Of a stretch of DNA of 64,000 nt, positions 39,301-50,692 are shown in pieces (the first letter of the stretch is position 1; each line of letters starts with the position of its first letter). The DNA comes from Trebouxia sp. TZW2008 (Eukaryota; Chlorophyta; Trebouxiophyceae; Trebouxiales; Trebouxiaceae). The DNA lies in contig BDIU01000261.1 in NCBI GenBank assembly GCA_002118135.1, positions 1 through 64,000 of the forward strand. The letters are read 5' to 3'. The translations under genes were made by a program, and so were the position numbers. The notes below the pieces were generated by a model, which saw nothing but the letters and a program-made list of their open reading frames with translations, made no database searches and had not been told where the DNA came from.

Positions 39301-40814
39301 AGGTTTCCTTCATTTCACATGCCCAAGCAAGCCATGAGAACATCAGTGCACCCAAGTGCAGACCGCAGCTGCATCCCTTAGCATGCCCATTGCGTCCCTG
39401 ATAGGAATCTTTGCAGAGATTGCCTACCTCAAAAAAGTCGGTGGCAGCTTCAGACCAGATGCGCTCGTGCATATGCATCTTGCCGCCACATTCTCGTATG
39501 ATTCCCATGATGCGGGGGTGTGGTATGGCGCTCTTGACAGTCAACGCTTTGTGGTACAGCTGCTTTAGTCTCTTGGTGTTCTTCTGCTCAGTGTACATCT
39601 GAATCTCCAAGGCATATACTTCAAGCAGCTGTGTGCCCTTTTTCAAGTCTTCTGAGCCGTCTGGGTTTTGACACGCTCTGCATGACACTCAGACACTGAC
39701 TGCTGGCTAAGATCACGTGATCTGTCGCAGAGCTGTCATGCATGTGAACATTGGGCAACATGCAAGAATGGGGACAGAAAAGAAGGATTACAACTCTATG
39801 CCATGAGGCATCAGAGCAGGAGCCTCGATGACAATAAGCAGCGCCATATGCAAAGATCACGTACGTCCACAGATTTCAAAGCTTGAACAGGCTGTTTGAG
39901 AAATAGCTCTGCAACTGGTTGTTGTGGGACTGACCTGTGCAATTCCTTCAGTATTTTGTGCATGCGGCTAAACTCCTTCAGCTTGAACCACAGACCGCAC
40001 AGCTTCAGCTGAGTCTTGAACCAGAGGCGTTCATTGTTGGCCTCAGCCAAGGACGACAAGGTGATGCTGTAGAAGTCTTGCAATAGCTTCATGTCAGAGG
40101 ACTGGGAGACATGATCGAGCAAGCTGTTGATCTTCTTCTCGCTCTGATTTCGTGTCACAGCAGATTTTGTGTAGCTCAGCATCTCGCTGCAAAACAGGAG
40201 AATGTCAGCATATGCATGCATCCATCTTTCCCCAGTCACAATCCAGCACTTGCAGCATGTTAGTTATACACTGCATGTCCGCGACTGCAAGTGAGCAATG
40301 TAATGCATGTCAAATTCTTGCTGCACCTGTAGGATTTCAGCATGTCAACATGATTGCCAAGCTTGAAGTGGATCTTTACTATTTGCTTCAAAGCCTTGAA
40401 TCCCCTGCAGCATGCAGCAGCAAGGCTTCATGTCCAGAGCAGATGGCACGAACAAGCGAGGCATGCATGCGTTTGAAGTCATCATACAACCCACCATTCA
40501 GCTTTGTCTGGCTCCATCTTCACAACCTCTTGGAATCCTCGCAGAGCTTCGGTCTGATCACTGCCTTCCAGCAACCCTACACTAGAAGTTACTTGATTGT
40601 ATGTTCAACTAGACCCGACTTTTGCAACAAATGGTCACACCTTTGGAGTTGTAGTACTGGTTTTCGATGTCAACATCTTCCTCCCCAACCTCCTCATCTG
40701 AGTACTCGAACCCATAGTCTGCGCACACAGACACACTGAGTGTCACCAAGTTTGCATTTCCAGCAGTGTGTGTGTAAGCACCGCAGTCTCACCTTCCATC
40801 TCATCGTCAGACAT
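36325..40814 (-). CDS. CSN2: COP9 signalosome complex subunit 2
   Basis: This PCI-domain subunit of the COP9 signalosome helps remove NEDD8 from cullin-RING ligases. Nine exons join in phase: 40793-40814, 40641-40718, 40495-40576, 40327-40404, 39935-40186, 39428-39677, 37480-37700, 36640-36850 and 36325-36447. They give 438 residues, the normal family length. Landmarks in order: MSDDEME and [20 protein letters not shown] (N-terminal acidic tail), [95 protein letters not shown], the PCI region [20 protein letters not shown] and [20 protein letters not shown], then [20 protein letters not shown] and the C-terminal helix [16 protein letters not shown]. All look intact. The introns around exon 7 carry an array of decayed copies of its two ends. 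It is adjacent to and convergent with COP1. Confidence 0.97.
37380..37475 (-). repeat. Two decayed copies of CSN2 exon 7 3' end
   Basis: The functional exon end ([10 protein letters not shown] before GTAAGC, 37480-37515) is followed on the minus strand by a copy at 37441-37475 ([11 protein letters not shown]) and a more decayed one at about 37395-37430. Confidence 0.75.
37862..38341 (-). repeat. Five decayed copies of CSN2 exon 7 5' end
   Basis: Upstream of exon 7, in its intron, lie copies near 37862-37935 ([20 protein letters not shown]), 37965-38040 ([20 protein letters not shown]), 38065-38145 ([20 protein letters not shown]), 38190-38250 ([11 protein letters not shown] then frameshift) and 38301-38341 (AFKNHTKAG). 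Most keep the acceptor-like CACAG. The functional exon reads [20 protein letters not shown]. Confidence 0.85.
38419..38456 (+). repeat. Inverted copy of the CSN2 exon 7 border
   Basis: GCACAGGCTTTCGAGAGTC and following bases on the plus strand match the reverse complement of 38301-38341 with few mismatches, giving an inverted repeat with a loop of about 80 bases. Confidence 0.75.
38460..39427. other. CSN2 intron 6, no gene seen
   Basis: This intron sequence lies between the inverted exon-7 fragment and exon 6. Short open frames on both strands show no family resemblance. Confidence 0.6.
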
Positions 40815-41253
40815 GGTTGATCAGATCAACTAGGAGCAAAGACCGCGGATGTGCAAGGTCCAAACTCAGCTACCCCGTAGCTGGCGACAGACTACCGCTA
40901 AATCTGCAAGCAAGACCGAGTGTACGCTTTTGATCGCCACTTTGCGCAAACGACAGTGTGAAAGGTGTTGAGTTTACATTCCAGGTGGTTGCAGTTGACC
41001 AGCGCTAGCTCCTCCGTGAGCTCAAATTTGTCGCAAGCTGGTAAGAGGTTAAGCAAAGATTATATCGCTGCTGCAGACACTGCATGCTGTTGTGAAAGAA
41101 AGGCGACATCTCGGCCTCGGGTGCTGCTTGCGACACTGGCCCTGCATGGCCGGTGCAACTGAAACAACGCAAACTTGCGCTGGCTAGGGCGGCGGTTCCA
41201 TTTGTTGCTGCTCAGTCAGCTGCTGCCGGGCTGCACGGCTACGTCTGCCGTTA
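40815..41253. promoter_or_regulatory. Head-to-head promoter, CSN2 / MATE gene
   Basis: There are 439 bases between the CSN2 start codon (minus) and the proposed MATE start (plus). The interval is GC-richer than neighbouring introns. No specific element can be named. Confidence 0.45.
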
Positions 41254-44200
41254 ATGAGCGGCGGATGCCACCTCTTGCGACATCTTCGAGTTGACCTATC
41301 CTCCTGTTCAAGTGCCAAGCATTCACAACGATCTTTTCTTTGGTCCGGCAGCAGCACTCGGCATCCGGAAAATGGCCCCCATCACATCATACGTCAAGGG
41401 GCGCACCTGCGGTGTCCATTTCGGCTTGCGAAGAGCATACGGCATGACAGGGGAAGCAGAGCTTTTGTAGCTTGCACAGCCGTAAATGAGGGCGCTGATG
41501 GTTCACAGAGGTGCAGCGTCATGCATCATTATTGCAATTGCGACATTGCTTGAAGACACGTTCAACAGCAATCAACCTCTTTTTTTCTCAAACAATCAAA
41601 CTTTGCGCTTGGTAAAGGAATGCTTTGCCACTGTTGCAGTGGCAGGGACATTGACGGCAAGATTGCTTGGATGGCTATTCCGGTATGTCTTGCATGCAAC
41701 TTGATCTTCACATCATGTCTTATTCCTGAGATGCAGAACAGCTGATGTCTGTGTTTGGATGCAGACCATTGCAACCCTAGCAGCAGATCCTATCGCTTCC
41801 CTTGTGGACACTGCATTCATTGGTCACCTCGGTAAGATGTCTTTGCTTCATCATCATCATTATGACTATCATTACCACGTGTTCTACTCAGGTTGCATGA
41901 CCCAGCTGAGTGCATATAGAAGCAATGCACTGCCTTTCAACAATTCTGTCCGGAGCCATTTTGTACCAATGCAAATGCATGCTCAACCACTTGGACTTCT
42001 ACTCACAACTTGGCTTGCTTGTCATGCAAATTGCAATTTACTGTGGTTGCATGGCATAGAGCCTGTACAGTTCATCTGAACCTGCTGCAGCAGCGATGGC
42101 AGCATTGAAAGCTGGAGCATTGTTAGCATTGCCATTTGGATTGGTACAGCCACCAGATATATTGACTACGCTGTGACTGCAGGTTCTGTACAGCTTGCTG
42201 GGGTTGGTATTGCTATCTCAGTGTACAGTACAATCACAAAGCTTTTCAATGTGCCTCTGCTGTCAGTGGCCACAAGTAGCGTGGCTACAGCATATGGCGA
42301 ACATGAAGGTGATCTCTCTTTGCCATATGCTTGCCTAGGCCTGCATCTGGAGTGCATCAGCCACCAGCACGATCAAAGTCATCTAGACAAATCAAATGTG
42401 TCTGCTGTAAACGGGCGTATGTCTTCTGCGCTTTGTTTTCATACCTGGAACTTGACCTGCAGCTGTTGCGTGAAACACTTCAGCCAGTGTTACATTGTAA
42501 TAGCTCATGGATTTCTGCGGCAAATGTGATGTCTGCAGTGCCTTGCATGTTGCCTTTCCGACAGTATACCCAGAAGGCCAGAGACTGTATAAGAGAAAGC
42601 TGTCACACAAGAAAGTCATGCTTTCTAGAAAACGCCAAACAGGAACGCACATCTATGGTGTTGATGCAGGCTCCTTCAAAGAGGTGTCTGAGGCAGCCTC
42701 AGCAGTGCTGTTATTGGCGTTGCTAGTTGGAGTCTGTGAGGTACGGCCCCTCGTCAGAATGCATGCATATGCGGCATGCATTGTACTGCTCACTGTAACA
42801 CACCTGCTGCTGCGTACTACAGAGCGTCAGGCCACACAAGGTGAACAGCAAGATGATGTCACAGTCACCTATGGACTTGCTGCAGAAAAGCTCTGTCACA
42901 GTGCTTCATCAAAATGCCCTTTTACAGTGCCATGCCACCCTGCCTTATCACAGTCTCTCATCACAATGTCTTATCTTATGGTCCCGCCTCAGTCCCTTAT
43001 CATGAAAGCTTCAACGCTTGTGTTCTGCCCTTTGCTAATCTGTGGTTGCCATACAGTATTAAAGCACAGTCCTCTACAAACACATCCTTTTGTCACCACA
43101 CTGTATTGGCTGTTCCGCAGAGTTTGTTTCTGTTGTTAACGGGTGGTCCGGGCCTGGGCTTATGGGGAGCCTCTACTTCTTCAGCCATGCGGCCTGATGC
43201 CTGGACCTATCTCAGCATCAGGGGCTTTGGAGCGCCCTTCACAGTTGTACTCTTGGTTCTTCAGGCAAATCTTTCTCTCCTTCTGTCTCTTGTTGACGAG
43301 CCATAATATTATTGTTATTGCCACTGTATGCCGCTTTAGGCTTGGCGCTTTCTGCTGTTGTTTCTCAATGCCACATTACGTATAGCTTATTTCCACATGC
43401 CATTCAGTAGCACAAGCCCCAGATAGGCAGAGAAGTCAGTCAAGCAAGTGCCAAGACATGCTGTCAATGTGATTTGGCATTGTAAGCCACTTAGTCTGGT
43501 GTTTGTTTCAGCTATGCTAGCCTGTTTAGACGCCCACATAGCGCACAGCATTGCACAAGATGATGCATGACCGCTGGAATCATACCATGTCAGCAGGACA
43601 ATACGGGCAGCTTGGATTCAGGGAACGGTGTGATATCGACAGGGAGTCTTTCGGGGGTTGGGGGACACCAGATCACCTCTGTGGGCGACCCTCATCTGCA
43701 ATGGCCTGAACATCCTTCTGGATGCCTTGTTCATTATTGTGTTGGGATGGGGCGTCAAGGGTGCAGCCTGGGCAACCATCATTGGCCAGGTGCGACGCGC
43801 AATTTCTTTCTATTCTGCATGTCAGTTCTGCACAGGGAACAGTGTTCTCTGTATCAATCTAATTGTACCAGATATAGCCAGAGCTGCTCTGTTGACTTTG
43901 TTGATGTAGACACGCTGCTGAGCTGCAATGCTTCAGCTGCGCTCATTGTGCTCATGGGTTGTCTCTGCTGAAGATGTGTCTGTATGTCAATAGGCTACAG
44001 CAGCAATTGGGCTTTTGGTGGTGCTGACTCGCCGCTACAGCATCTCATTCAAGGGCAGGCGGGCTCTGGACAGTGCAGCTAGGTTTCTGGGTCCTACAGG
44101 TCAGCCTGCATCCCCTTGTCATTTGTATTGTCAGCCACTTACGCAATCCTTCCTAAGCAATGCTGAGGATGGCCCTCTCTGCTGTCAAGCCAGATGCAAT

Positions 44201-45001
44201 TTGGTTCCAGACTGATCAGCTGTTGGCCATGATGCGTTTCCCAACTGCTGCAGCAGAGCAACATGTTGTGCCTTTGCGTTGCTGCGTGTTGCAGTCATAC
44301 CTTGCAACACAAAACCGCAGCAAAGGCAAGGCCCCTGCTGACCTCGGGAAATGCTTGCAGGGTTGCTAGTACTGCGCACAATGGCAAACACAGCCACCTT
44401 TGCATTGGCAACAGCAGTGACAGCACGAACAGACAGCGCGCATGCTGCAGCCCATCAGATCTGTCTGCAGCTGTGGCTGGCATCATCGCTGCTAGCAGAT
44501 TCTTTGGCTGTTGCAGCTCAGACTCTTCTAGCCAGAACGGTCGCTGCTGGCAATTCAGAAGTGTCGCAGATCATTGCACGGAAGGTGATTGCCTGGGGCC
44601 TCCTTCTTGGTGCACTTCTGGCAGTCGCCTTGGGTGTTACCAGCACAACCTTGCCTCGGCTGTTCACCAAGGATCTTGCCGTCCTGGCATCCATTTCAGC
44701 AATCTACCCATGGGTCATTCTGACACAGCCCATCAATGCACTGGCGTTCGTCTGGGATGGCGTGTTGTTTGGGTGTAATGGTTTCAAGTATGCAGCCAAA
44801 GCAATGGCAGTTTGTGCAGCACCCGCGGCAAGCTGTATGCTGCTTGCGCTGGAGTTTGTAGGGGACTATGACGCACAGCTGACGGCAGTCTGGCTTGGAC
44901 TGTCTCTGCTCATGGTCATGCGCTGCTTGACAGTGTACATTCCTTTCAAGTTGAGGCAGAGTCCTTTTGATGTCATGTTTACCAAGCAAGATACCACATG
45001 A
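41254..45001 (+). CDS. MATE-family efflux carrier, plastid DTX type
   Basis: This is a multidrug and toxic-compound extrusion transporter, a cation-coupled exporter with 12 membrane helices. The proposed first exon (41254-41481) encodes a Ser/Arg/His-rich leader ending SRAFVACTAV, typical of a plastid transit peptide. The next pieces are RDIDGKIAWMAIP (about 41645-41682) and TIATLAADPIASLVDTAFIG (41763-41832), the first helix of the DTX44-47/EDS5 group. GSVQLAGVGIAISVYSTITK follows (42183 on), then AASAVLLLALLVGVCE (42690-42738), GGPGLGLWG and GFGAPFTVVLLVLQ (43140-43265), GVFRGLGDTRSPLWATLICN (43640-43780), a loop-helix at 43990-44100 and a long last exon (44351-45001, LRTMANTATFALATAVTART to a TGA). 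Exon joints in the first half are not all resolved. The identity is secure; the start is tentative. Confidence 0.85.
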
Positions 45002-45498
45002 TGCTTTCAGCTTTGTCATATGCAAAAGCAGGAACCTATGACCTGGCCGTCTGACGTTGATGTTGCCCTGCTGTCACATTTTTGTTGTTTCAGTGTGGGT
45101 CTGCTATGAAGTCGTGAACTCTGCCTTGCTATAGTCACAATATTATATTATAGCTGAATAGCTTGACTTGCAATTTATCTCCATACTAGTATACTAGCCA
45201 TCAATTGATAGCCTGGGTCAAGGCTTCCTGATTCAACTTTCTGGCATGCGTATGCATCAGCTGCATGCCTGCACATGCTGCACTTCTGTCGAGCAGCATG
45301 CTGCAGTGCAATTCAGCGTAGCTCTCGCAATTCAGCATGCTTGTCTCTGTGCCCCTCTAGGGCGTTTGGAAGGGCGCTGGTCCATGAACAAGGGCGACTG
45401 TGCTGCCGAGAACCTCCCACGTGATGAATCGAGTTGTCCGCATGCATCTCGTCAAGCGCTGCTGGCAGATTTGTAGAGCAGTCCTGCGAACGCGCGGC
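45002..45498. other. Intergenic region
   Basis: This spans the 3' flank of the MATE gene and the promoter of the Rieske gene in the same orientation. No further gene seen. Confidence 0.6.
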
Positions 45499-47099
45499 CA
45501 TGTCGTTGCGGAAGGGACTTCAGCTTTTGGCACCGCGCCTGGGTGATCAAGCGGTGCGACAGTTTGCTGCGCCCTTTTGCGGTTCAGCAGCCAGTTTGCC
45601 TTTCCAACATCAAGATGAAAGGTCCACAGGCTGCTCAAGCTCTCTGATGAGCCTGTCTCGAAGTATGCCACTCGCTAAGTTGCTGATTATTGTGCTTCAG
45701 GTCAGGTAATTGCTCACAGCTTCTGTTATCTTGCAGGCTTTTCCACATCCGCTTTGGCCCCAACAACCTCTGGGCTGCCCCCTACTCAGCATACTCTGAA
45801 GAATCCCACCAACCTGATAGAGTGAGCTCAAGCTGGCAGTTGGTGTTCCAGCACACTGGCTGCACTGCATTCGTCGCCTGATCAGGTCTTACCTTTGGTT
45901 CACACTTCTGCAGTTATGATGAGCACTCACATGAGAGGTTCCCCCCTGGCGACCCAGGCAAAAGGGCCTTCACATACTTTGTGCTGACTGGTGGACGCTT
46001 CATCTACGCCTCAGCCATCCGTCTGGCTGTGCTGAAGTTCATCTTGTCTATGACGGTGTGTGCTTTGACCTTTGCACCGCTACAGGCAGCAGCTTGTCCG
46101 CTGTCAAGACGTTGCCACTGTCATGCGTCCATCTCAGTGAATCACCTTGCTCCTGATTTCAGCGATTCATTCTTCAAAATGCTTGCGTATTGCGTATTAC
46201 ACGTTGGCGCTGCATCTCAGCATCTGCATCTCAGCATCTGCATCGCATGTCTGTACCTCATCTTATGAATACCATATATTAAGGATACTTTTGCATTCTG
46301 AGTGTCACATATGGTGCTTCACTGATCCATCTGGTGTAGGCAACCAAGGATGTGTTGGCCATGGCGTCTTTGGAGGTAGATCTGTCCAACATTGAGCCAG
46401 GCAACACCATCACCGTCAAGTGGAGGGGCAAGCCAGTGTTTGTGAAGCACAGAACAGAGGAGGAGATTGGCAAGGCCAAGGACGAGGACATCACCAAGCT
46501 GCGTGACCCAGAGTCTGATGATGACCGCTCACAGAAGCCTGAGGTGCGCTTTTGAATGGTTTTGGGCATGAATCATAAGCTGCTCACAGAAGGTGACCCT
46601 TTTCGTGTGTCTGAGCTTGGGTCAACAGCCCTTCTGCTGATTGATGGCAAGCTTGGCCAGTGTACGGCACGTGATATCATTCAGGCACCAGCTCTCTGTC
46701 TATTTCTTTTGAGGCTGCATATGTGCTGCTGCCAATTGTCTCATCGGTAGTACAAGATGTTCTTGGAATCACTGCACAGGCACAAATCTTGTTGCCAAAC
46801 ACAGTTGCAAGTGTCAGACACAGCTCTGCTTGTCAAACGTTTCTTTCCTGAGGATGTTCAGAGCAGAGGCAAGCACAAACCAAACATATGGTTTGCTGCA
46901 GTGGCTGGTTGTGGTGGGTGTATGTACGCACTTGGGTTGTGTGCCTTTGCCCAATGCTGGTGACTGGGGCGGCTGGTTCTGCCCTTGCCACGGCAGCCAC
47001 TATGACCTTTCTGGGAGAGTGCGAAAAGGCCCTGCCCCATACAATCTGGAAGTCCCTGAGTACAGCTTCAATGATGAGAACACCCTCATTGTTGGTTGA
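45499..47099 (+). CDS. Ubiquinol-cytochrome c reductase Rieske iron-sulfur subunit
   Basis: This is the 2Fe-2S subunit of mitochondrial complex III, passing electrons from ubiquinol to cytochrome c1. ATG at 45499 begins a basic, Leu/Arg-rich mitochondrial presequence ([20 protein letters not shown]). Exon about 45738-45821 reads [13 protein letters not shown]. The next exon (about 45916-46053) gives [19 protein letters not shown] and the membrane anchor [20 protein letters not shown]. The exon from about 46341 to 46542 gives [20 protein letters not shown] and [18 protein letters not shown]. The last exon (about 46902-47099) holds the cluster-binding boxes CTHLGC and CPCHGSH followed by [14 protein letters not shown] and a TGA stop. 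The four cluster ligands (two Cys, two His) and the two disulfide Cys are present. The plant-type hinge is intact. The first donor is uncertain. Confidence 0.95.
46154..46328 (-). mobile_element. MITE-like dispersed repeat, copy D
   Basis: It lies inverted relative to copy A, in a Rieske intron. On the minus strand it begins CAGTGAAGCACCATATG and ends GAATCGCTGAAATC. It contains a local expansion of CTGAGATGCAGATG. Confidence 0.5.
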
Positions 47100-48007
47100 T
47101 TTGCTGTTGTCAAACAGCAAGACCGCAATGCCCCTCAGGAGCACTTCTGCACAAGGCAGATGCCTTACCGCGCTGAATCAGCTCGTAATTGGGTGTGATT
47201 AGCATCTAGCTGTTAAACACCATGCACATACATCACCTCTGCAATATAGGTGAATACACTGTGATTCTAGAGCGTCAGGTCCAGGTGCAGCTGTGGATGC
47301 ACGTGTGCCAAATGAATCAATTCCACTGATGGTGTCTTATGCTTTGATACTGGGCTGTTTGGAAATTGCGCTTGCCTTGCTGCCTGTATCTCGCAGTGGT
47401 TATTGCGACTCAGACTGTTTAATTGATCATCATGATGCAAGGCGGGGTGATGCATAAACCAAGCATCAAGCTGCTGTGTCTGCAAGCTGCTTGCTGAGCG
47501 TCATGACAGTGAAACACTGAGGGAACAGCTAACTTGAGCGTGAATCACAGCTGGTCTTTGAGCAGCAGCGGTAGAGCATTGTCGTGATGGCAACAATGCG
47601 CCGTTGCAAAGGACTACCAGCTATGATCGTAATGAACTGTTGACCGGCTGACAATTACACTGAATATATGGTTTCTTCAGGGTGTCATGGTCCACTGCAT
47701 TAGCCTATCATGGTCACTGCTGTCAGAACTGATTTGCATTTCAAGCAGGAACTAGCGTCGCTAGCAGCAAGCTGGGTGGATGATTCAAGCACTGGAACAA
47801 GCAGATAAGAAGAGAACTGCTGGATAGACAGTAATGAAATGCATCTACTACTGATCTTGACACTGGTACAGCAGAAGTTGTGTAAAGCTTGGGGATACTT
47901 CAATGCTTGAGCACCATAAACCACTCAACTACATACAGCACTGCTCATAGCTTGCATTGCGACTGTAAAACCGAAAGCACACAAAACAACTGAAAGGAAA
48001 AGCTGCA
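47100..48007. other. Convergent intergenic region
   Basis: This holds the 3' flanks of the Rieske gene and of the membrane protein gene. No gene or repeat recognised. Confidence 0.65.
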
Positions 48008-49388
48008 TCAGTGTTCTCGCCGTATCATTGCCATTTCTGTGTCATGGAGGCCTTGGTAATTGCCTGAATTCTTTCGTCGCCAGACCATTACTGTGCCAGC
48101 AACTCCCACAGTCACTACAGCTGCCACAAGTGTGCCAGCAATGACAGAACCATATCTACTTGATGACGCTACGCCTGCTCCTTGCGTCATGACATTTTTG
48201 TCCACTGCTGTCCTGCACAAGTTGGACAACACCTCAGCAGACTTTTCTTGATTTGTCTGGCTTTACCAAAATTCACAGCGCAATTTGTCAAAAAACAAAG
48301 CTGGTAGCCTGTATTGCATTTGCGCACATGGCTTATAATGATGTATGCTATTCAAAACCGCATCAGCAACAGCAGCTGTGCCCAGCAAGGTTCGGGAACT
48401 GTGACAGGCTTACCCTATGTAATCTGATCTGCTTGTAGGGACTGGTGTTGGAGTGGGCGTGGGTGTGGGCGTGCTCAGACCAGGAGTGGCAGGTGTGTGT
48501 TGATGGGGATTTGATCGCGAGGGCACATCCTGTGCAGACTCTGAAGCTTTGCTTTGACTGTCTGCTGCAAGGGCAGGGGCTAATGCATCTGCCTCAGGCG
48601 GGCCTGCAAGACCACGACAGTCATCACATGACACCACCTCTACTGCAACTGGACTACAACTTGTTGTGCAACAATACATGAAACTTGGTTTTTGAGCGAT
48701 TGCTGCTGCGCAACATGAGCTGCGCGCTTTATGATGCAGAGTACACAGATGAGCTGTTGGAGCCAGCTGCAAGAGTGGTTTGCTAGAGGCATGAAGAGAT
48801 GCAGTCATACCTGAAATAGGTCCCTCAGCTATGCTTGGAGCTTCTGATGGCGCATGTATCGGCCCTGATGCTGGTCCAAGAGACTCTGCACAACAGCAGT
48901 GCAACTCAATCAAGATGAGATGACGGCTGAAGATGAAAGATACGGTGCTACACCCTTGTGCACTATGCAGGCAGCAACGACAAAATTCAAAGTTGCTGGC
49001 TCACAAAGCGAGCTGGATGACGTTGCAGCTTGCCTTGACAACATATGCCACAGGCCACATGTACAATTTATGTTGAGCAGAGGCAGTCCTACCTGTGGCG
49101 TTTGCTGTTGAATTTGCTTTAGAGTTCACCTGCTCTCCTGTCGTCACATTAACTCCAGTATGGCGTTCAATTGTGTTCTCCTTAGCCCTTTCAAAGGTGC
49201 TCTTAGACTCAGGGGATGGACTTGCTGTTTGGCAAGCCACATGCTGCAAGCCTGCAGGCACCAGAGGGCTTACTTACTGATATGCTAGACCTGCAGTAGG
49301 TCTTGTGACTTGAACTTACTGCACAGGTGAACGCACCAGTCACCAGTACAAGCACCAAAATCAAGGTGCCTGCCACGCGGGGGAGCAT
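48008..49388 (-). CDS. Single-pass type I membrane protein, Ser/Thr/Pro-rich
   Basis: Family not recognised. Met at 49388 starts a strong signal peptide (MLPRVAGTLILVLVLVTGAF) ending at a GCA|GTAAGT donor. Middle exons encode hydrophilic sequence: STFERAKENTIERHTGVNVT (about 49105-49261) with several N-x-T sites, a Pro/Ser segment PIHAPSEAPSIAEGPISG (48810-48890), and an exon at about 48430-48620 ending in repeated Thr-Pro before SRSDYIG. The last exon (48008 to about 48195) gives SSSRYGSVIAG, one membrane helix (VAAVVTVGVAGTVMVW), an RRK stop-transfer and a cytoplasmic tail ending MAMIRREH. The layout suggests a glycosylated cell-surface protein with a short tail. Exon joints in the middle are approximate. 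Confidence 0.65.
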
Positions 49389-50692
49389 TTGAACGGTCTC
49401 ACAGCGCCCAATGCCCGAAGCCTGCGGCCTGTCGCGCCGAGACTACAAGGTAGACTGGCCGCTGCGTGCGGATGTTGCTTATTGTCAACGCTGCTATGCC
49501 TTGATGGTGCTCCAGAAGTAAAGTCCTGCTGAATGTTGGAGAGGACAGCGCGCAAACGAGCGAGCTACGGTCGTCGACTTTTTGTGCAGATCGTGCGGCC
49601 TCGTTCGGTCTGCACCACTTCGAGATAACGCAGGTAATCCAGCAGTATGGGCACGCCGTGTCGCGATCAAAGTCTCCAGTTTACTTCCCAGTTCAGCTAA
49701 AACGGGCTTGATTGTTATAGCGCTAGCAGTTCAGCGAGAGAAGCTCCAGCTGGCTTCACGCCAGAGTGCACAAGGCAATAGAGCAATTGCGAGGCGGGGG
49801 GCACATGCGCCCTCTGCACCCCCCGCTTTCCCCTGGGGGGGAGCACCCAAAACGGGCGCAACACAAGGCCGAAGGTGCACGGCCGAAGCCCACACCAATT
49901 TGCCTCGGTATCAGTACATTACTGGTGTAGCCCGCACACACTGCCCTGCAACCCCCGCAAATCTGCACACATAGTGTGGGCAACCCTCGGATTTTCAGAG
50001 CCCCTGTAGGACCCTGTTCACGTGGCATGCAGAAGTACAGGTGTTGTTGCACGAGCAAGAATGTTTCAATGCAATCTTGAAGACCTAGCACGTGCAATCT
50101 TAGTAATATTGTTCAAGCTGCTGAGCCTGTTCTGGTGATTATCAGTGCTGCATTGCCCATGAAACAGATGATTGTGTGTTGCAGCTGATGAGATGAATCG
50201 AAGGGCTTGAGGCATTTGGTCACAGCATGCATGCACAGCAGGCAATAAATATGCAGCAAACAGGCATAGCACGCCTGCATGGAATTGCAGGAAACGCAAG
50301 TTGCGCAACATATGTAAACATAGTCAAGCTGTAATTTGGTTCAGGCACTCAATGATTGCAGAACAAGCAACATAGGACACAGCACTCGGGGACAGGACCT
50401 TCTGCAGGCGCGAATATTCATAGGCAATGTTTACTGGCACCAATGACCCACAGGCAAAGAAGCCTGCAGCAAGCGCAACACACAGCAATACACAAATACA
50501 ATGTCCAACAATTCAGGTTGAAATTAGCTTGGGCCTGCCTTGTACAGGTGACCACACAGGTAGTCACACAGGTAAGATCGACCATATATTGCAAATGCAG
50601 CTGCTGGTTATGACCAGAGATCTGCAGAACATCGCTGATTGGTTGCTGCTGCTCGACATTTTGACGAAAATCAACCTGGTCCACAACTGTTC
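49389..50692. other. Intergenic region with a GC-rich block
   Basis: This is the upstream region of the membrane protein gene. At 49790-49960 there is a sharply GC-rich block with G- and C-runs (GCGGGGGGCAC, CACCCCCCGC, CCCTGGGGGGGAGC). A plus-strand open frame at 49582-49974 crosses it but shows no recognisable domain. From 49980 to 50692 nothing else is seen; it is the 3' flank of the polymerase gene. Confidence 0.5.

Noticed and set aside
49582..49974. Plus-strand protein-coding gene
   Set aside because: The 130-codon frame crosses the GC-rich block, has no recognisable domain and no supported splice partners.
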